Part shown: positions 5,153 through 12,699 of the stretch, piece after piece
Layout: every line of letters starts with the position of its first letter
Numbering within the stretch: the stretch's first letter is position 1
The notes under the pieces: generated by a model
Seen by the model: only the letters and a program-made list of their open reading frames with translations
Told to the model about the DNA's origin: nothing
The model's database searches: none
Program-made: the position numbers and the translations under genes
NCBI GenBank assembly: GCA_031424795.1
Contig: JANPIC010000143.1
Location: 1 to 22,164, forward strand
DNA: 22,164 nucleotides
Direction: 5' to 3'
From: Aalborgiella sp031424795
GTDB taxonomy: Bacteria > Pseudomonadota > Gammaproteobacteria > Burkholderiales > Burkholderiaceae_C

Positions 5153-5452
5153 ATGCCGTTAATTCTTGCTCTCATTGGCGCTTTGGTTCGTGCAGTTGGT
5201 CCTCTTGTTGCCCAGGTCATGCTCTCGCTCGGTTTTTCATTCATCAGCTATACGGGAATTGATTTTGCTATTAATGAAGCCAAAGCTCGCGCCCTCGGTG
5301 CTCTTTCTGGCAACGGTGCATTGTTTCTTCAATTTGTAGGCGTTTTTCAAATCGGCACGGCTATTAACATCATTGCCAGCGCCTTTATTGCCAGAACTAT
5401 TCTGCAGGGTATTGTTGGTGGCAAGCTCACAAAAATGGTCACTAAATCATGA
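5153..5452 (+). CDS. DUF2523 minor coat protein (pVI-like)
   Basis: The 99-aa protein is very hydrophobic, with probable membrane helices near residues 3-30 and 55-85 and the motif FISYTGIDFAINEAKARA in between, typical of DUF2523. In inoviruses this protein sits between the adsorption protein and Zot and is thought to be the pVI equivalent that caps the same virion end. It is coupled on both sides: three bases after the pIII stop, and its last codons overlap the Zot start (ATGA at 5449). Confidence 0.82.
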   Translation: MPLILALIGALVRAVGPLVAQVMLSLGFSFISYTGIDFAINEAKARALGALSGNGALFLQFVGVFQIGTAINIIASAFIARTILQGIVGGKLTKMVTKS

Positions 5453-6663
5453 TTATCTTGAATACTGGCACGGCTGGTGCTGGTAAAACATTGTTCACGC
5501 TTTACATGATTGAAAAGCGTAGAAAAGCAGAAAATCAAGCCTTTCACGATGCATGGGTTAAAGCTGGTTCCGACGAATCAAAACCCCCAATTGTTCGTGA
5601 AGTTTACTATTTCAACATCAACATAAACAAGTCTAAGTTGCCTTGGATTAAGTTGGACAAGTTAGAGGACTGGTACACCATGCCAGCGGGGTCGATTTTC
5701 TTTTTCGACGAATGCCAAGAGGCATTTGAACCCATGGCAAACAGTGCCACACGTCCAAAGTATTACACCGAATTATCAAAGCATCGTCATCGCGGTTATG
5801 ACATGTATTTTGTGACTCAGCATCCTACATTTGTCGATACTTATGTTCGTAAAAATGCCGAGGAACACAACCACTTCATGCGTCCATTTGGCGCAAAAAT
5901 GGTCAACAAACATACGTGGAAAGGCGTAAAAGATTCCTGCGACAAATCACGCGCTGGCGCTATCACCGAAAAGCTCACCCACCCTAAAGAGGTCTACAGT
6001 TGGTACAAATCCAGCGAAGTACACACACATAAATTCAAGCTGCCAAACAAGGTAAAAGCAATGCTTTTGTTGCCCTTCTTGATAGCTGCTTGTGTTTACG
6101 GTGTTTACCATTATTTCGACAAAAAAATCGAGACTGCCAAAGCTGTGCCCACGCTTACAAACGGTCAACTTCCAAACGGCCAGCCAATAGGCGCTAACAT
6201 GAAACACGTTTTCGACCCTGCCAGTTTTAAACCTCGCTTTGATGATGTGCCTTGGACTGCACCGCGATACGATGAGCTGACACAGCCTACTGTTGCCCCT
6301 CGTATTGTTGGCTGCATGATTTTTGCTGGTAAATGTAAATGCATGACCCAGCAGGGAACGTATCACATTGCCACGATGCCATTTTGTCGCGTGGTCGTTG
6401 AAAACGGCATTTTCCAAGACTTTGACGATGGCGGCGGCAAAGGCAAATCAGAACCTACAAAAGACCCTCTGCAAGCAAAAACTGAACCTCCCAAGCCTGC
6501 CCCTGCCCCTGCATCAGAAAAAGCCGCCTATGTTGATTCAGGCTTCAATCTTCCTATCAAAGCACCTGCAGACAAATACGCACAAAACATGAAAACCGAG
6601 CCTTCTGGTTCTATGTACGTAAAGGGCTTACCCGATTCCAAGGTTCTGCTAGGCAATCACTGA
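5449..6663 (+). CDS. zot: Zot / pI morphogenesis ATPase
   Basis: The 404-aa inner-membrane ATPase drives assembly and extrusion. Walker A is GTAGAGKT (residues 7-14), Walker B IFFFDECQ (83-90), and KHRHRGYDMYFVTQHP (111-126) is the conserved Zot segment. One membrane helix (about 203-221, MLLLPFLIAACVYGVYHYF) separates the cytoplasmic ATPase from a periplasmic C-terminal part with the CMIFAGKCKCMTQQG block and a following Cys, as in other phage Zot proteins; the tail is rich in Lys, Pro and Ala. Ff pI is similar. No separate secretin gene (pIV) is seen, so export must use a host secretin. It is the last gene of the coupled structural run. Confidence 0.92.
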   Translation: MIILNTGTAGAGKTLFTLYMIEKRRKAENQAFHDAWVKAGSDESKPPIVREVYYFNININKSKLPWIKLDKLEDWYTMPAGSIFFFDECQEAFEPMANSATRPKYYTELSKHRHRGYDMYFVTQHPTFVDTYVRKNAEEHNHFMRPFGAKMVNKHTWKGVKDSCDKSRAGAITEKLTHPKEVYSWYKSSEVHTHKFKLPNKVKAMLLLPFLIAACVYGVYHYFDKKIETAKAVPTLTNGQLPNGQPIGANMKHVFDPASFKPRFDDVPWTAPRYDELTQPTVAPRIVGCMIFAGKCKCMTQQGTYHIATMPFCRVVVENGIFQDFDDGGGKGKSEPTKDPLQAKTEPPKPAPAPASEKAAYVDSGFNLPIKAPADKYAQNMKTEPSGSMYVKGLPDSKVLLGNH

Positions 6664-6798
6664 CTTGATGCGCAGCATGTAGCGAAGCGGTAATGAACCC
6701 GATTCCTCGGTCGCAGCCATTCCACATAATGACATTCACGTGTACTTATTTTCGAGATAAATTAAGTTTCACCGCGTGCTTGATAAACTCTCTGATTT
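6664..6798. other. 135-bp intergenic region between zot and the recombinase
   Basis: No convincing gene is seen. It begins with a GC-rich stretch (GCGCAGCATGTAGCGAAGCG, 6670-6689) and becomes AT-rich toward the recombinase. Only weak hairpins (CCGA-TTCC-TCGG at 6699-6710) are visible. As one of the few non-coding stretches of the phage it is a candidate for an origin, packaging signal or recombinase promoter, but nothing proves any of these. Confidence 0.4.
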
Positions 6799-7404
6799 GT
6801 GGCGCGTACCAAAAATTTACCGTTAAACGAAGTCTTTGGTTATGCAAGGGTATCTACCAGTGAACAAGAAACGACTTTGCAACTCGATGCTTTGCATCGG
6901 GCACATGTGCATTGCATCTACCAAGAAAAGCGAAGTTCAGTAGGCCGTAGGCCACAACTGGACGTGCTTTTGTCCGTATTAAGTCCAGGTGCTATCGTCA
7001 AGGTTTACAAAATTGACAGATTCGCTCGAAGCCTCATTGATCTGCTCTCGATACTTGAACGCATAGAGGCGGCCGGTGCCAGCTTTCAAAGTCTTACCGA
7101 GCCAATTGACACTAGTACACCAGCTGGCCGAATGATGATGCACATGCTGGGCGCATTTGCAGAGTTTGAACGCTCCATCATCCGAGAGCGCTCCATGGCC
7201 GGCCAACGTGCCGCTGTTGAACGTGGCGCATTGATTGGCAGGCCGCGCGGACTAACAAAAAAGCAAGAAATTAAACTCGTTGAAATGTACAACACCCAAA
7301 AGTACACAATTGACGGCATCGCACAATACTTCGGCTGTCATCCAAGCACTGCCAAACGTGCAATTTACCGTGTCAACAAACCAACATCAAGCAGTTTGAC
7401 GTAA
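6799..7404 (+). CDS. small serine recombinase (resolvase/invertase family), probable phage integrase
   Basis: The 201-aa recombinase has catalytic Ser19 in YARVSTSEQ, the conserved DRFARSL and GRMMMHMLGAFAEFERSIIRER (split here only for description) of the resolvase catalytic core and E-helix, the IGRP hinge, and a C-terminal helix-turn-helix (TIDGIAQYFGCHPSTAKRAI). It is the size of Hin/Tn3 resolvase, not of large serine integrases. It sits next to attR, and the phiRSM homologue has been shown to carry out integration and excision at tRNA-Ser(UGA), so this is the likely integrase. The start is GTG with no good ribosome site, which suggests low expression. A 3-bp overlap with the reverse-strand terminator at 7403 is present at its stop. 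Confidence 0.88.
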   Translation: MARTKNLPLNEVFGYARVSTSEQETTLQLDALHRAHVHCIYQEKRSSVGRRPQLDVLLSVLSPGAIVKVYKIDRFARSLIDLLSILERIEAAGASFQSLTEPIDTSTPAGRMMMHMLGAFAEFERSIIRERSMAGQRAAVERGALIGRPRGLTKKQEIKLVEMYNTQKYTIDGIAQYFGCHPSTAKRAIYRVNKPTSSSLT

Positions 7405-7423
7405 AAAAACCGCTCTAGGCGGT
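7403..7423 (-). terminator. reverse-strand intrinsic terminator, belongs to the repressor in the phage circle
   Basis: On the minus strand ACCGC-CTAGA-GCGGT is followed by seven U (the A run 7403-7409). On the plus strand there is no T run. In the integrated state no leftward phage gene precedes it, but in the excised circle it lies directly downstream of the repressor gene across attP, and the extended repressor's TAG stop falls in its loop (7415-7417). Confidence 0.75.
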
Positions 7424-7450
7424 GTTAAACTTGCTGAATATTAAAAAGTT

Positions 7451-7468
7451 CGGAAGCCACCGCTTCCG
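7451..7468. repeat. inverted repeat at the attP arm / attR
   Basis: CGGAAGC (7451-7457, phage arm) pairs perfectly with GCTTCCG (7462-7468, att core) around CACC. It could be the dyad bound by the serine recombinase. It also mimics the acceptor stem of tRNA-Ser (GGAAGC / GCTTCC, then G and CCA), and with the host T run at 7474-7479 forms a weak terminator-like structure only in the lysogen. Confidence 0.6.
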
Positions 7469-7473
7469 CCATA
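7458..7473 (+). repeat. attR core (16-bp direct repeat, copy 2)
   Basis: Identical to 126-141. It duplicates the tRNA-Ser 3' end including CCA and marks the right end of the prophage. Host sequence resumes with six T at 7474. Confidence 0.92.
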
Positions 7474-7492
7474 TTTTTTGGACGCCATTTGC

Positions 7493-7993
7493 ATGAAAAA
7501 AATCTTAGTTTCAATCGCAACGACTTTGATAGCTGCCACTGTGTTGGTGGCTTGTAATGGCGAAACAGGAAGTGATATTACTAGCGATAACGCAACACCT
7601 GTTTCCAAAGCAGTTTGCACAAGTCTAAACAATTGGCTAAGTGTGGGTGTGGGTATGTCATCGGCACAAGTGCAAGCTAGACTCGGTACACCCGGTACGA
7701 TTGCAACAACAGGTACTACGACAACTTTTACTTATGAACGCTGTCGCTCTGGAAGCTTTCTTGTGAAAGAAGCCGTAGATGCGACCACAACAACGCCAGC
7801 TAAACCAGCCGAGTACCAAACTTTCTATTTCAGCGGGCAGGTTATTCTGAGTAGCAGTAGCGGTGTGACTAGCGTAATAACCCCAGTGCTGAAGTCAGAC
7901 TTGCCAATGGCTTGCGAATGGGATATGTATAACTATCCTTTCAACTATGGTGAACCAGGTAGAGTTTGTCGTACTGCGGCCAATCCGTATTAA
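7493..7993 (+). CDS. small lipoprotein, SmpA/OmlA (BamE)-like domain
   Basis: The 166-aa predicted lipoprotein has a signal MKKILVSIATTLIAATVLVA with lipobox LVAC (Cys21), so it is lipidated and probably outer-membrane anchored. The segment SVGVGMSSAQVQARLGTPG is the hallmark of the SmpA/OmlA/BamE-like fold, here followed by a beta-rich part with several Cys. Its role is unknown; related domains occur in outer-membrane assembly factors and in other secreted proteins. ATG 7493 is chosen because it gives the standard lipoprotein signal; the ribosome site is weak. It lies outside attR, so it is a host gene, and before integration its start was only 21 bases after the tRNA-Ser CCA. The prophage therefore separated it from whatever upstream promoter it used. 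It ends in a 4-bp overlap with hemW (convergent). Confidence 0.7.
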   Translation: MKKILVSIATTLIAATVLVACNGETGSDITSDNATPVSKAVCTSLNNWLSVGVGMSSAQVQARLGTPGTIATTGTTTTFTYERCRSGSFLVKEAVDATTTTPAKPAEYQTFYFSGQVILSSSSGVTSVITPVLKSDLPMACEWDMYNYPFNYGEPGRVCRTAANPY

Positions 7994-9243
7994 TTCAAAA
8001 ACAATTCCTGCAAATCACTCAAAAAATCAAACCCAGGCTCAGTGGGTTTGATGCTTTTGGGGGTTTGAATTAACAGGTTTTTCTCAATCGCTTGCTGCAA
8101 ACCCGGCTGTAATGCGGACAAAGCCAAGCCGGTGCGCTCAAAAAACATCATCGGATCAAAACCCTCTTTCAAACGCAACGCATTGAGCATGAACTCAAAC
8201 GCTAGCTCTTTGTGTTTGATGTCGTCGTCTTGCGTGACCGCATTGCCGAGCAAGGCATTTTGCATATACAACTTAGGCTCGCGGTAACGAACCTGCCGTA
8301 CAACGCGGTGCGCAAAGCTGAGTTTGCTGTGTGCCCCCGCACCTAAACCCAAATAATCGCCAAACTGCCAATAGTTGAGGTTATGCCAGCATCGGTGGCC
8401 GGGTTTGGCGTAAGCGGAGACTTCGTAGCGATCCAGCCCCGCCACACCTAACAACTCGGTCAACTTATCGAGCATGGCATACGCGGTGTCCTCTTCAGGA
8501 ACGACGGGGGGAAACTTGGCAAAGTAGGTGTTCGGCTCAATGGTAAGGTGGTAAATCGAGATGTGCGGTGGCGCTAGCGACAACGCGGTTTGCACATCGC
8601 GTTCTAAATCTGCGATGGTTTGACTCGGCAGCGCATACATCAGGTCTAAATTGAAGGTATCAAAAGACTGAGCTGCTTCTTCGACGGCTGCAAAGGCTTG
8701 CGCACTGTCATGCACGCGGCCTAAAGCCTTCAAATGTGCATCGTTGAAACTTTGCACGCCTATGGACAAACGCGTCACGCCCGCGGCTCTGAACGCTTTA
8801 AAGCGGTCTTTTTCAAACGTGCCAGGGTTGGCTTCTAGGGTGATTTCACAATCTGGATCAAGTTTCACCCTTGCCCGTATGTCACCCAGCAATCGGTCAA
8901 TGGATACTGGCGAAAACAAACTGGGTGTGCCGCCGCCAATAAAGATGCTGTGGACGGGGCGACCCCAAATCAAGGGCAAAGAAGCATCTAAATCCGCAAC
9001 TACGGCGTCGATGTAGCGCTGCTCAAGCTCTGCAGACAGCACACCTCCAGATTGAACTTCATGCGAATTGAAGTCGCAATACGGGCATTTTTTCAAACAC
9101 CACGGCAGGTGAATGTACAACGACAGCGGTGGCAACGCGGCGAGTTGTAACAAGCCAGCGCGCATGTAATGGGTGATATCTTTGCTTGGTTTTATGACAG
9201 GAGCATCCTCTGTCGCCAAAACCACAGGAATAATTTTGCTCAA
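7990..9243 (-). CDS. hemW: radical SAM heme chaperone HemW
   Basis: The 417-aa protein has the radical SAM cluster motif C49-x3-C53-x2-C56-x-F, the HemW form (HLPWCLKKCPYCDFNSHE), GGGTPSLF for SAM binding and the C-terminal HemN-like domain. HemW binds heme and helps insert it into respiratory proteins; it is often misannotated as coproporphyrinogen III oxidase, and the CxxxCxxCxF signature with the lack of the HemN N-terminal part supports HemW. About 38 residues precede the conserved start, common in Burkholderiales. Its start overlaps the rdgB stop (ATGA), forming an rph-rdgB-hemW run. Confidence 0.92.
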   Translation of the reverse strand: MSKIIPVVLATEDAPVIKPSKDITHYMRAGLLQLAALPPLSLYIHLPWCLKKCPYCDFNSHEVQSGGVLSAELEQRYIDAVVADLDASLPLIWGRPVHSIFIGGGTPSLFSPVSIDRLLGDIRARVKLDPDCEITLEANPGTFEKDRFKAFRAAGVTRLSIGVQSFNDAHLKALGRVHDSAQAFAAVEEAAQSFDTFNLDLMYALPSQTIADLERDVQTALSLAPPHISIYHLTIEPNTYFAKFPPVVPEEDTAYAMLDKLTELLGVAGLDRYEVSAYAKPGHRCWHNLNYWQFGDYLGLGAGAHSKLSFAHRVVRQVRYREPKLYMQNALLGNAVTQDDDIKHKELAFEFMLNALRLKEGFDPMMFFERTGLALSALQPGLQQAIEKNLLIQTPKSIKPTEPGFDFLSDLQELFLN

Positions 9244-9842
9244 AGCCAGCTCTCTTGCATCAACGCCAACATACGCTTGGCGGCTTTGCCACGATGGCTG
9301 TTGGCGTTTTTGTCGGTATCGCTCAATTCAGCAAAAGTTTTACCCAAATGCGGGATATACATGACCGGATCGAAGCCAAAGCCGTTGATTCCTATAGGTT
9401 TTTCAGTAATTTCACCGACAGCGCGACCAACCGCAATCAGCGGTTCAGGGTCGTCTTTTGAGCGCACGGCGACCAAGGTGCTGACCAAGGCGGCGCGGCG
9501 ATTTGGCCGGCCTTTGAGTTGCTCCAGCAGCGCTTTGACATTGTTATCGTCGCCTTTGGCATACCCAAATTGTGTAGCATAGAAGGCCGTATCTACGCCG
9601 GGTAGACCACCAAAAGCATCAACGCACAACCCTGCATCGTCGGCAATAGCGGGCAAACCTGTCGCAGCGCTGGCGTGGCGTGCTTTGGCCAAGGCATTTT
9701 CTACAAACGTGCGAAATGGCTCTTCCGCCTCGGTGACGCCCAGGCTAGATTGTGGAATCAAGGTCACTGGTAAACCCGCAAACAAGGCTTGCATCTCAGC
9801 CAATTTGCCACGGTTGTTGGAGGCTAAGACGAGTTGCATCAT
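9240..9842 (-). CDS. rdgB: RdgB/HAM1 non-canonical purine NTP pyrophosphatase
   Basis: The 200-aa cytoplasmic enzyme hydrolyses dITP, dXTP and ITP to monophosphates and pyrophosphate, keeping deaminated purines out of DNA and RNA. Signature blocks are LASNNRGKLAE at the N-terminus, IADDAGLCVDAFGGLPGVDT, GINGFGFDPVM and the closing SHRGKA. Length is normal. The gene begins with two ATG codons in tandem; either could be used. It overlaps hemW by 4 bp. The 110 bp upstream (9843-9952) is AT-rich and separates it from rph. Confidence 0.94.
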   Translation of the reverse strand: MMQLVLASNNRGKLAEMQALFAGLPVTLIPQSSLGVTEAEEPFRTFVENALAKARHASAATGLPAIADDAGLCVDAFGGLPGVDTAFYATQFGYAKGDDNNVKALLEQLKGRPNRRAALVSTLVAVRSKDDPEPLIAVGRAVGEITEKPIGINGFGFDPVMYIPHLGKTFAELSDTDKNANSHRGKAAKRMLALMQESWL

Positions 9843-9952
9843 GGCATCACGATATCGTTATTTAATAACATTAAATTTAAGGGTCAAAATTGGCATCTAG
9901 CCGGCGTATTTATTGCCTAAGCAGCTATTATTTTTATAGTGAATTTGATGTT

Positions 9953-10678
9953 TTATTTGAATGCATTTTGTTGCATTTTTATCAAATCAACGATGCCGTT
10001 TTCCGCCAGTTGCAGCAGCGCATCCATCTCTTTGCGGGAAAAAGCAGCACCTTCAGCCGTGCCTTGTACCTCGATGAAATGGCCGGCACTGGTCATCACC
10101 ACGTTCATGTCTGTGTCGCAAGCCGAATCTTCGGTGTATTCCAAATCCAGCAAAGGCGTGCCCTGCACGATGCCCACGGAAATGGCGGCAACGGCTTGGT
10201 GAATCGGTGATTCGGTGAGTTTGCCAGAGGCGATCAAGCCATTCACCGCGTCTTGTGCCGCCACAAATGCGCCGGTGATGCTGGCGGTGCGGGTGCCGCC
10301 GTCGGCCTGAATCACGTCGCAATCGAGGTGAATCGTGCGTTCGCCCAGCTTTTTCAGGTCAAACACGGCGCGCAAAGAGCGCCCGATGAGACGCTGAATC
10401 TCTTGCGTTCTGCCACTTTGTTTGCCGCGCGCGGCTTCGCGGTCGCTGCGAGTGTGGGTGGCGCGGGGCAGCATGCCGTATTCGGCGGTGACCCAACCTT
10501 CACCACTACCGCGCTTGTGCGGTGGCACTTTTTCTTCTACAGAAGCGTTGCACAGCACTTTGGTATTGCCAAACTCGATCAATACTGAGCCTTCGGCGTA
10601 GTTGGTGTAATTGCGGGTGATGCGGACTGGACGCAATTCGCTGGCTTGGCGGTTGCTGCTTCTAACAAAAACGGTCAT
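9953..10678 (-). CDS. rph: ribonuclease PH
   Basis: The 241-aa enzyme is a phosphorolytic 3'-5' exoribonuclease that trims tRNA 3' ends and degrades structured RNA; it works as a hexamer. Conserved blocks are RPVRITRNYTNYAEGSVLIE, GWVTAEYGMLPRATHTR, the phosphate-site segment RGKQSGRTQEIQRLIGRSLR, and LDCDVIQADGGTRTASITGA. The C-terminus is complete, unlike the truncated form of some E. coli K-12 strains. It lies downstream of the kinase gene with about 100 bp between. Confidence 0.95.
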   Translation of the reverse strand: MTVFVRSSNRQASELRPVRITRNYTNYAEGSVLIEFGNTKVLCNASVEEKVPPHKRGSGEGWVTAEYGMLPRATHTRSDREAARGKQSGRTQEIQRLIGRSLRAVFDLKKLGERTIHLDCDVIQADGGTRTASITGAFVAAQDAVNGLIASGKLTESPIHQAVAAISVGIVQGTPLLDLEYTEDSACDTDMNVVMTSAGHFIEVQGTAEGAAFSRKEMDALLQLAENGIVDLIKMQQNAFK

Positions 10679-10727
10679 GTTTGACTTTCGGGAAATTTAG
10701 AAATGAGGTGGCCTGAAACACTGAAAA

Positions 10728-10746
10728 GTAGGCGTGATTATCCTAC
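10728..10746 (-). terminator. weak hairpin between the kinase gene and rph
   Basis: GTAGG (10728-10732) pairs with CCTAC (10742-10746). On the minus strand the stem is followed by four U only, so it could be a weak terminator after the kinase gene. Confidence 0.3.
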
Positions 10747-10780
10747 CCCTTGCTGAATACGCGCGAACTACACTGGTTTT

Positions 10781-11680
10781 TTATGCGTTGGTTTGGTAAT
10801 TCGCCAATGCGGATTGCAATTCAAACACCGATTGTGGTCTAGCCAAGGGGTCTAGCGACATGCACCATTCGACGACCTCAATCAATTTGTCAGAATAATT
10901 TGAGCCCTTGCGCACGAGCATGCCCGGCACAGGGTCGTTGGTACGCCGTTTCACCACTTCTGGCGGCGGGTAACCGATCATCATGGAATAAATGCAAGCG
11001 CCAATCGCATAAATGTCTGTCCACGGGCCTAGTTGCGTTTCACGCCTGTACATTTCTGGGGCGGCAAAACCTGGGGTGTACATGGGTTGCGTGAAGTTGC
11101 CGTCTTTGTTCAACACCTCGCGGGCTGCGCCAAAATCGATCAAAACCGCCGAATCATCGTCTGTGATAAACAAATTGGCTGGTTTGATGTCCAAATGCAG
11201 CATCTTGTTTTGATGTACTACGCGCAAACCTTGCAAAACCTCGTCAAAAACGCTTCGAATCGTGGACTCGCTGAAAGCTTTGCCCGCTTTGATTTGCCGA
11301 CCCGCCATGATGAAGTCTTGCAGCGTGGCACCCTGCAAATAGTTCATCACCAAATAAACGGTTTCGTTTTGCCGGAAGAAATTGAGCACGCTCACCACGG
11401 CCGGGTGCGATATTTGCGCCAACGAGCGGCCTTCTTCAAAGAAACTCTTTAAACCTAAGCGATAAAGTGACAACTTATCGGGTAAAACTTGCGGTGCTAA
11501 CTCGCCTTCAACACGCGACGCAAGCGATGCTGGCAAATATTCCTTGATCGCCACCATCTGTTTATTGGGATCAACGGCCAAATAAACCAAACTAAAGCCA
11601 CCTTCTGAAACTTGACGGACAATGGTGTACCCATTCAGCACCGTATTGGCAGGAAGTGGGGCAAGTTTAGCTTTCGTCAT
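10781..11680 (-). CDS. soluble bacterial serine/threonine protein kinase
   Basis: The 299-aa protein is a bare kinase domain with no membrane helix or PASTA repeats. Visible marks are the Gly-rich loop (SEGGFSLVY, 25-33, with Ser in place of the first Gly), VAIK with Lys46, the catalytic loop HLDIKPAN (162-169, Leu in place of the HRD Arg) with Asp164, DFG (182-184) and the TPGFAAPEMY activation segment. It should be catalytically competent; the target is unknown. In many Burkholderiales a PP2C-type phosphatase gene lies between this kinase and rph, but here only about 100 bp are found. It is divergent from yicC with 16 bp between start codons, so each promoter must lie in the other gene. Confidence 0.85.
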   Translation of the reverse strand: MTKAKLAPLPANTVLNGYTIVRQVSEGGFSLVYLAVDPNKQMVAIKEYLPASLASRVEGELAPQVLPDKLSLYRLGLKSFFEEGRSLAQISHPAVVSVLNFFRQNETVYLVMNYLQGATLQDFIMAGRQIKAGKAFSESTIRSVFDEVLQGLRVVHQNKMLHLDIKPANLFITDDDSAVLIDFGAAREVLNKDGNFTQPMYTPGFAAPEMYRRETQLGPWTDIYAIGACIYSMMIGYPPPEVVKRRTNDPVPGMLVRKGSNYSDKLIEVVEWCMSLDPLARPQSVFELQSALANYQTNA

Positions 11681-11696
11681 AAAGGGAATTTTAATA

Positions 11697-12620
11697 ATGG
11701 CAGTTTACAGCATGACTGGCTATGCAAGCACAGCAACAGCTTTGGCAAGTGGCACTTTGGGCGAAATACAACTTTCGGTAGAGATTCGATCTGTCAACAG
11801 CCGCTTTCTAGACGTTTCATTCAGATTGCCCGATGAATTGCGACAAAACGAGCCCGCGCTCAGAACCTTGATCACTGCGAACATCAAGCGCGGCAAGGTG
11901 GAAGTACGTGCTGCGCTAGAAAACTCTCTGCAGAATTTACCAACAAAGCCCTCTGTAGCGATTTTAGAGCAGCTTCAAACGATTGAAAAAGACATTCAAG
12001 CGACCCTGACAGGTGCGCGTAGTCTTAGCGTTGCTGATGTGCTGCGCTTGTCTGGCTCAGCTGGCAATGCGTTCAAAAACAACGCAGAGACCGCACAAAC
12101 CCTGCAGAATTTGACGCAAACTACTGTGCATGATTTGCTTGCCTCACGCGAACGCGAGGGCGCACGGCTAACGCTGATGTTGCAGTCGCATTTAGGGCAA
12201 TTACGCACCCTCGCGGCGCAAGCTGGACCACTTATTCCGATGCTGGTGGCGCAACAACGCAGCAAGTTTATGGATCGTTGGAAGGAAGCCTTGTCTCTAG
12301 GCGGTACAGAAACCGCAGAAATCAGAGCCGAAACGCATCAAATGGCTATGGATAGAGCGTTAAACGAGGCTACCGCTTTTGCGATTCGCATCGATGTTGC
12401 CGAGGAATTAACACGCTTAGCTTCGCATTTAGACGAAATTGAACGAATCCTGCAAAAAGGTGGCGAAATGGGGAAAAAGCTAGACTTTTTGATTCAAGAA
12501 TTACACCGCGAAGCCAACACCTTGGGTTCAAAGTCATCGGTTTTGGAGCTCACGCGGATTTCTGTTGAGATGAAAGTGCTTATCGAACAAATGCGCGAGC
12601 AGGTGCAAAATATTGAATAA
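11697..12620 (+). CDS. yicC: YicC family endoribonuclease
   Basis: The 307-aa protein has the N-terminal YicC block (MAVYSMTGYAS, then VEIRSVNSRFLDVSFRLPDE) and the C-terminal DUF1732 end (KKLDFLIQELHREANTLGSK). E. coli YicC is an RNA endonuclease acting in small-RNA turnover. ATG 11697 is chosen because it starts the conserved MTGYAS block and follows AAGGGA; the frame is open 75 bases further upstream into the divergent kinase gene. It heads a rightward group with gmk and rpoZ. Confidence 0.93.
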   Translation: MAVYSMTGYASTATALASGTLGEIQLSVEIRSVNSRFLDVSFRLPDELRQNEPALRTLITANIKRGKVEVRAALENSLQNLPTKPSVAILEQLQTIEKDIQATLTGARSLSVADVLRLSGSAGNAFKNNAETAQTLQNLTQTTVHDLLASREREGARLTLMLQSHLGQLRTLAAQAGPLIPMLVAQQRSKFMDRWKEALSLGGTETAEIRAETHQMAMDRALNEATAFAIRIDVAEELTRLASHLDEIERILQKGGEMGKKLDFLIQELHREANTLGSKSSVLELTRISVEMKVLIEQMREQVQNIE

Positions 12621-12699
12621 GCATTGAATAAATTGAGAATAATTAAGCGTTGCAAAAGTGCTTGGAAATAAATTCCACAATACTTCTGTAAAATTAGCT

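Larger units (their letters stand above)
126..7473 (+). mobile_element. Inovirus (filamentous phage) prophage integrated at tRNA-Ser(UGA), phiRSM-like
   Basis: The element is bounded by two copies of a 16-bp core, giving a circular genome of 7,332 bp, within the inovirus size range. Gene content is diagnostic: a gene II-type replication initiator, ssDNA-binding candidate, small membrane proteins, a 42-residue mature major coat protein with signal peptide, a Gly-linker adsorption protein, DUF2523 and Zot/pI, all rightward, plus a leftward HTH regulator at the left end and a serine recombinase at the right end. Ralstonia phiRSM phages are known to integrate at the 3' end of tRNA-Ser(UGA) using a resolvase-like serine recombinase, and the layout here agrees. 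All recognised core genes are open and unbroken, so the prophage looks intact and may be active. Whether it excises or makes virions cannot be told from sequence. Confidence 0.93.

Noticed and set aside
6693..6875. Small rightward frame between zot and the recombinase
   Set aside because: It has no ribosome site and runs into the recombinase gene in another frame; the residue pattern is not protein-like.
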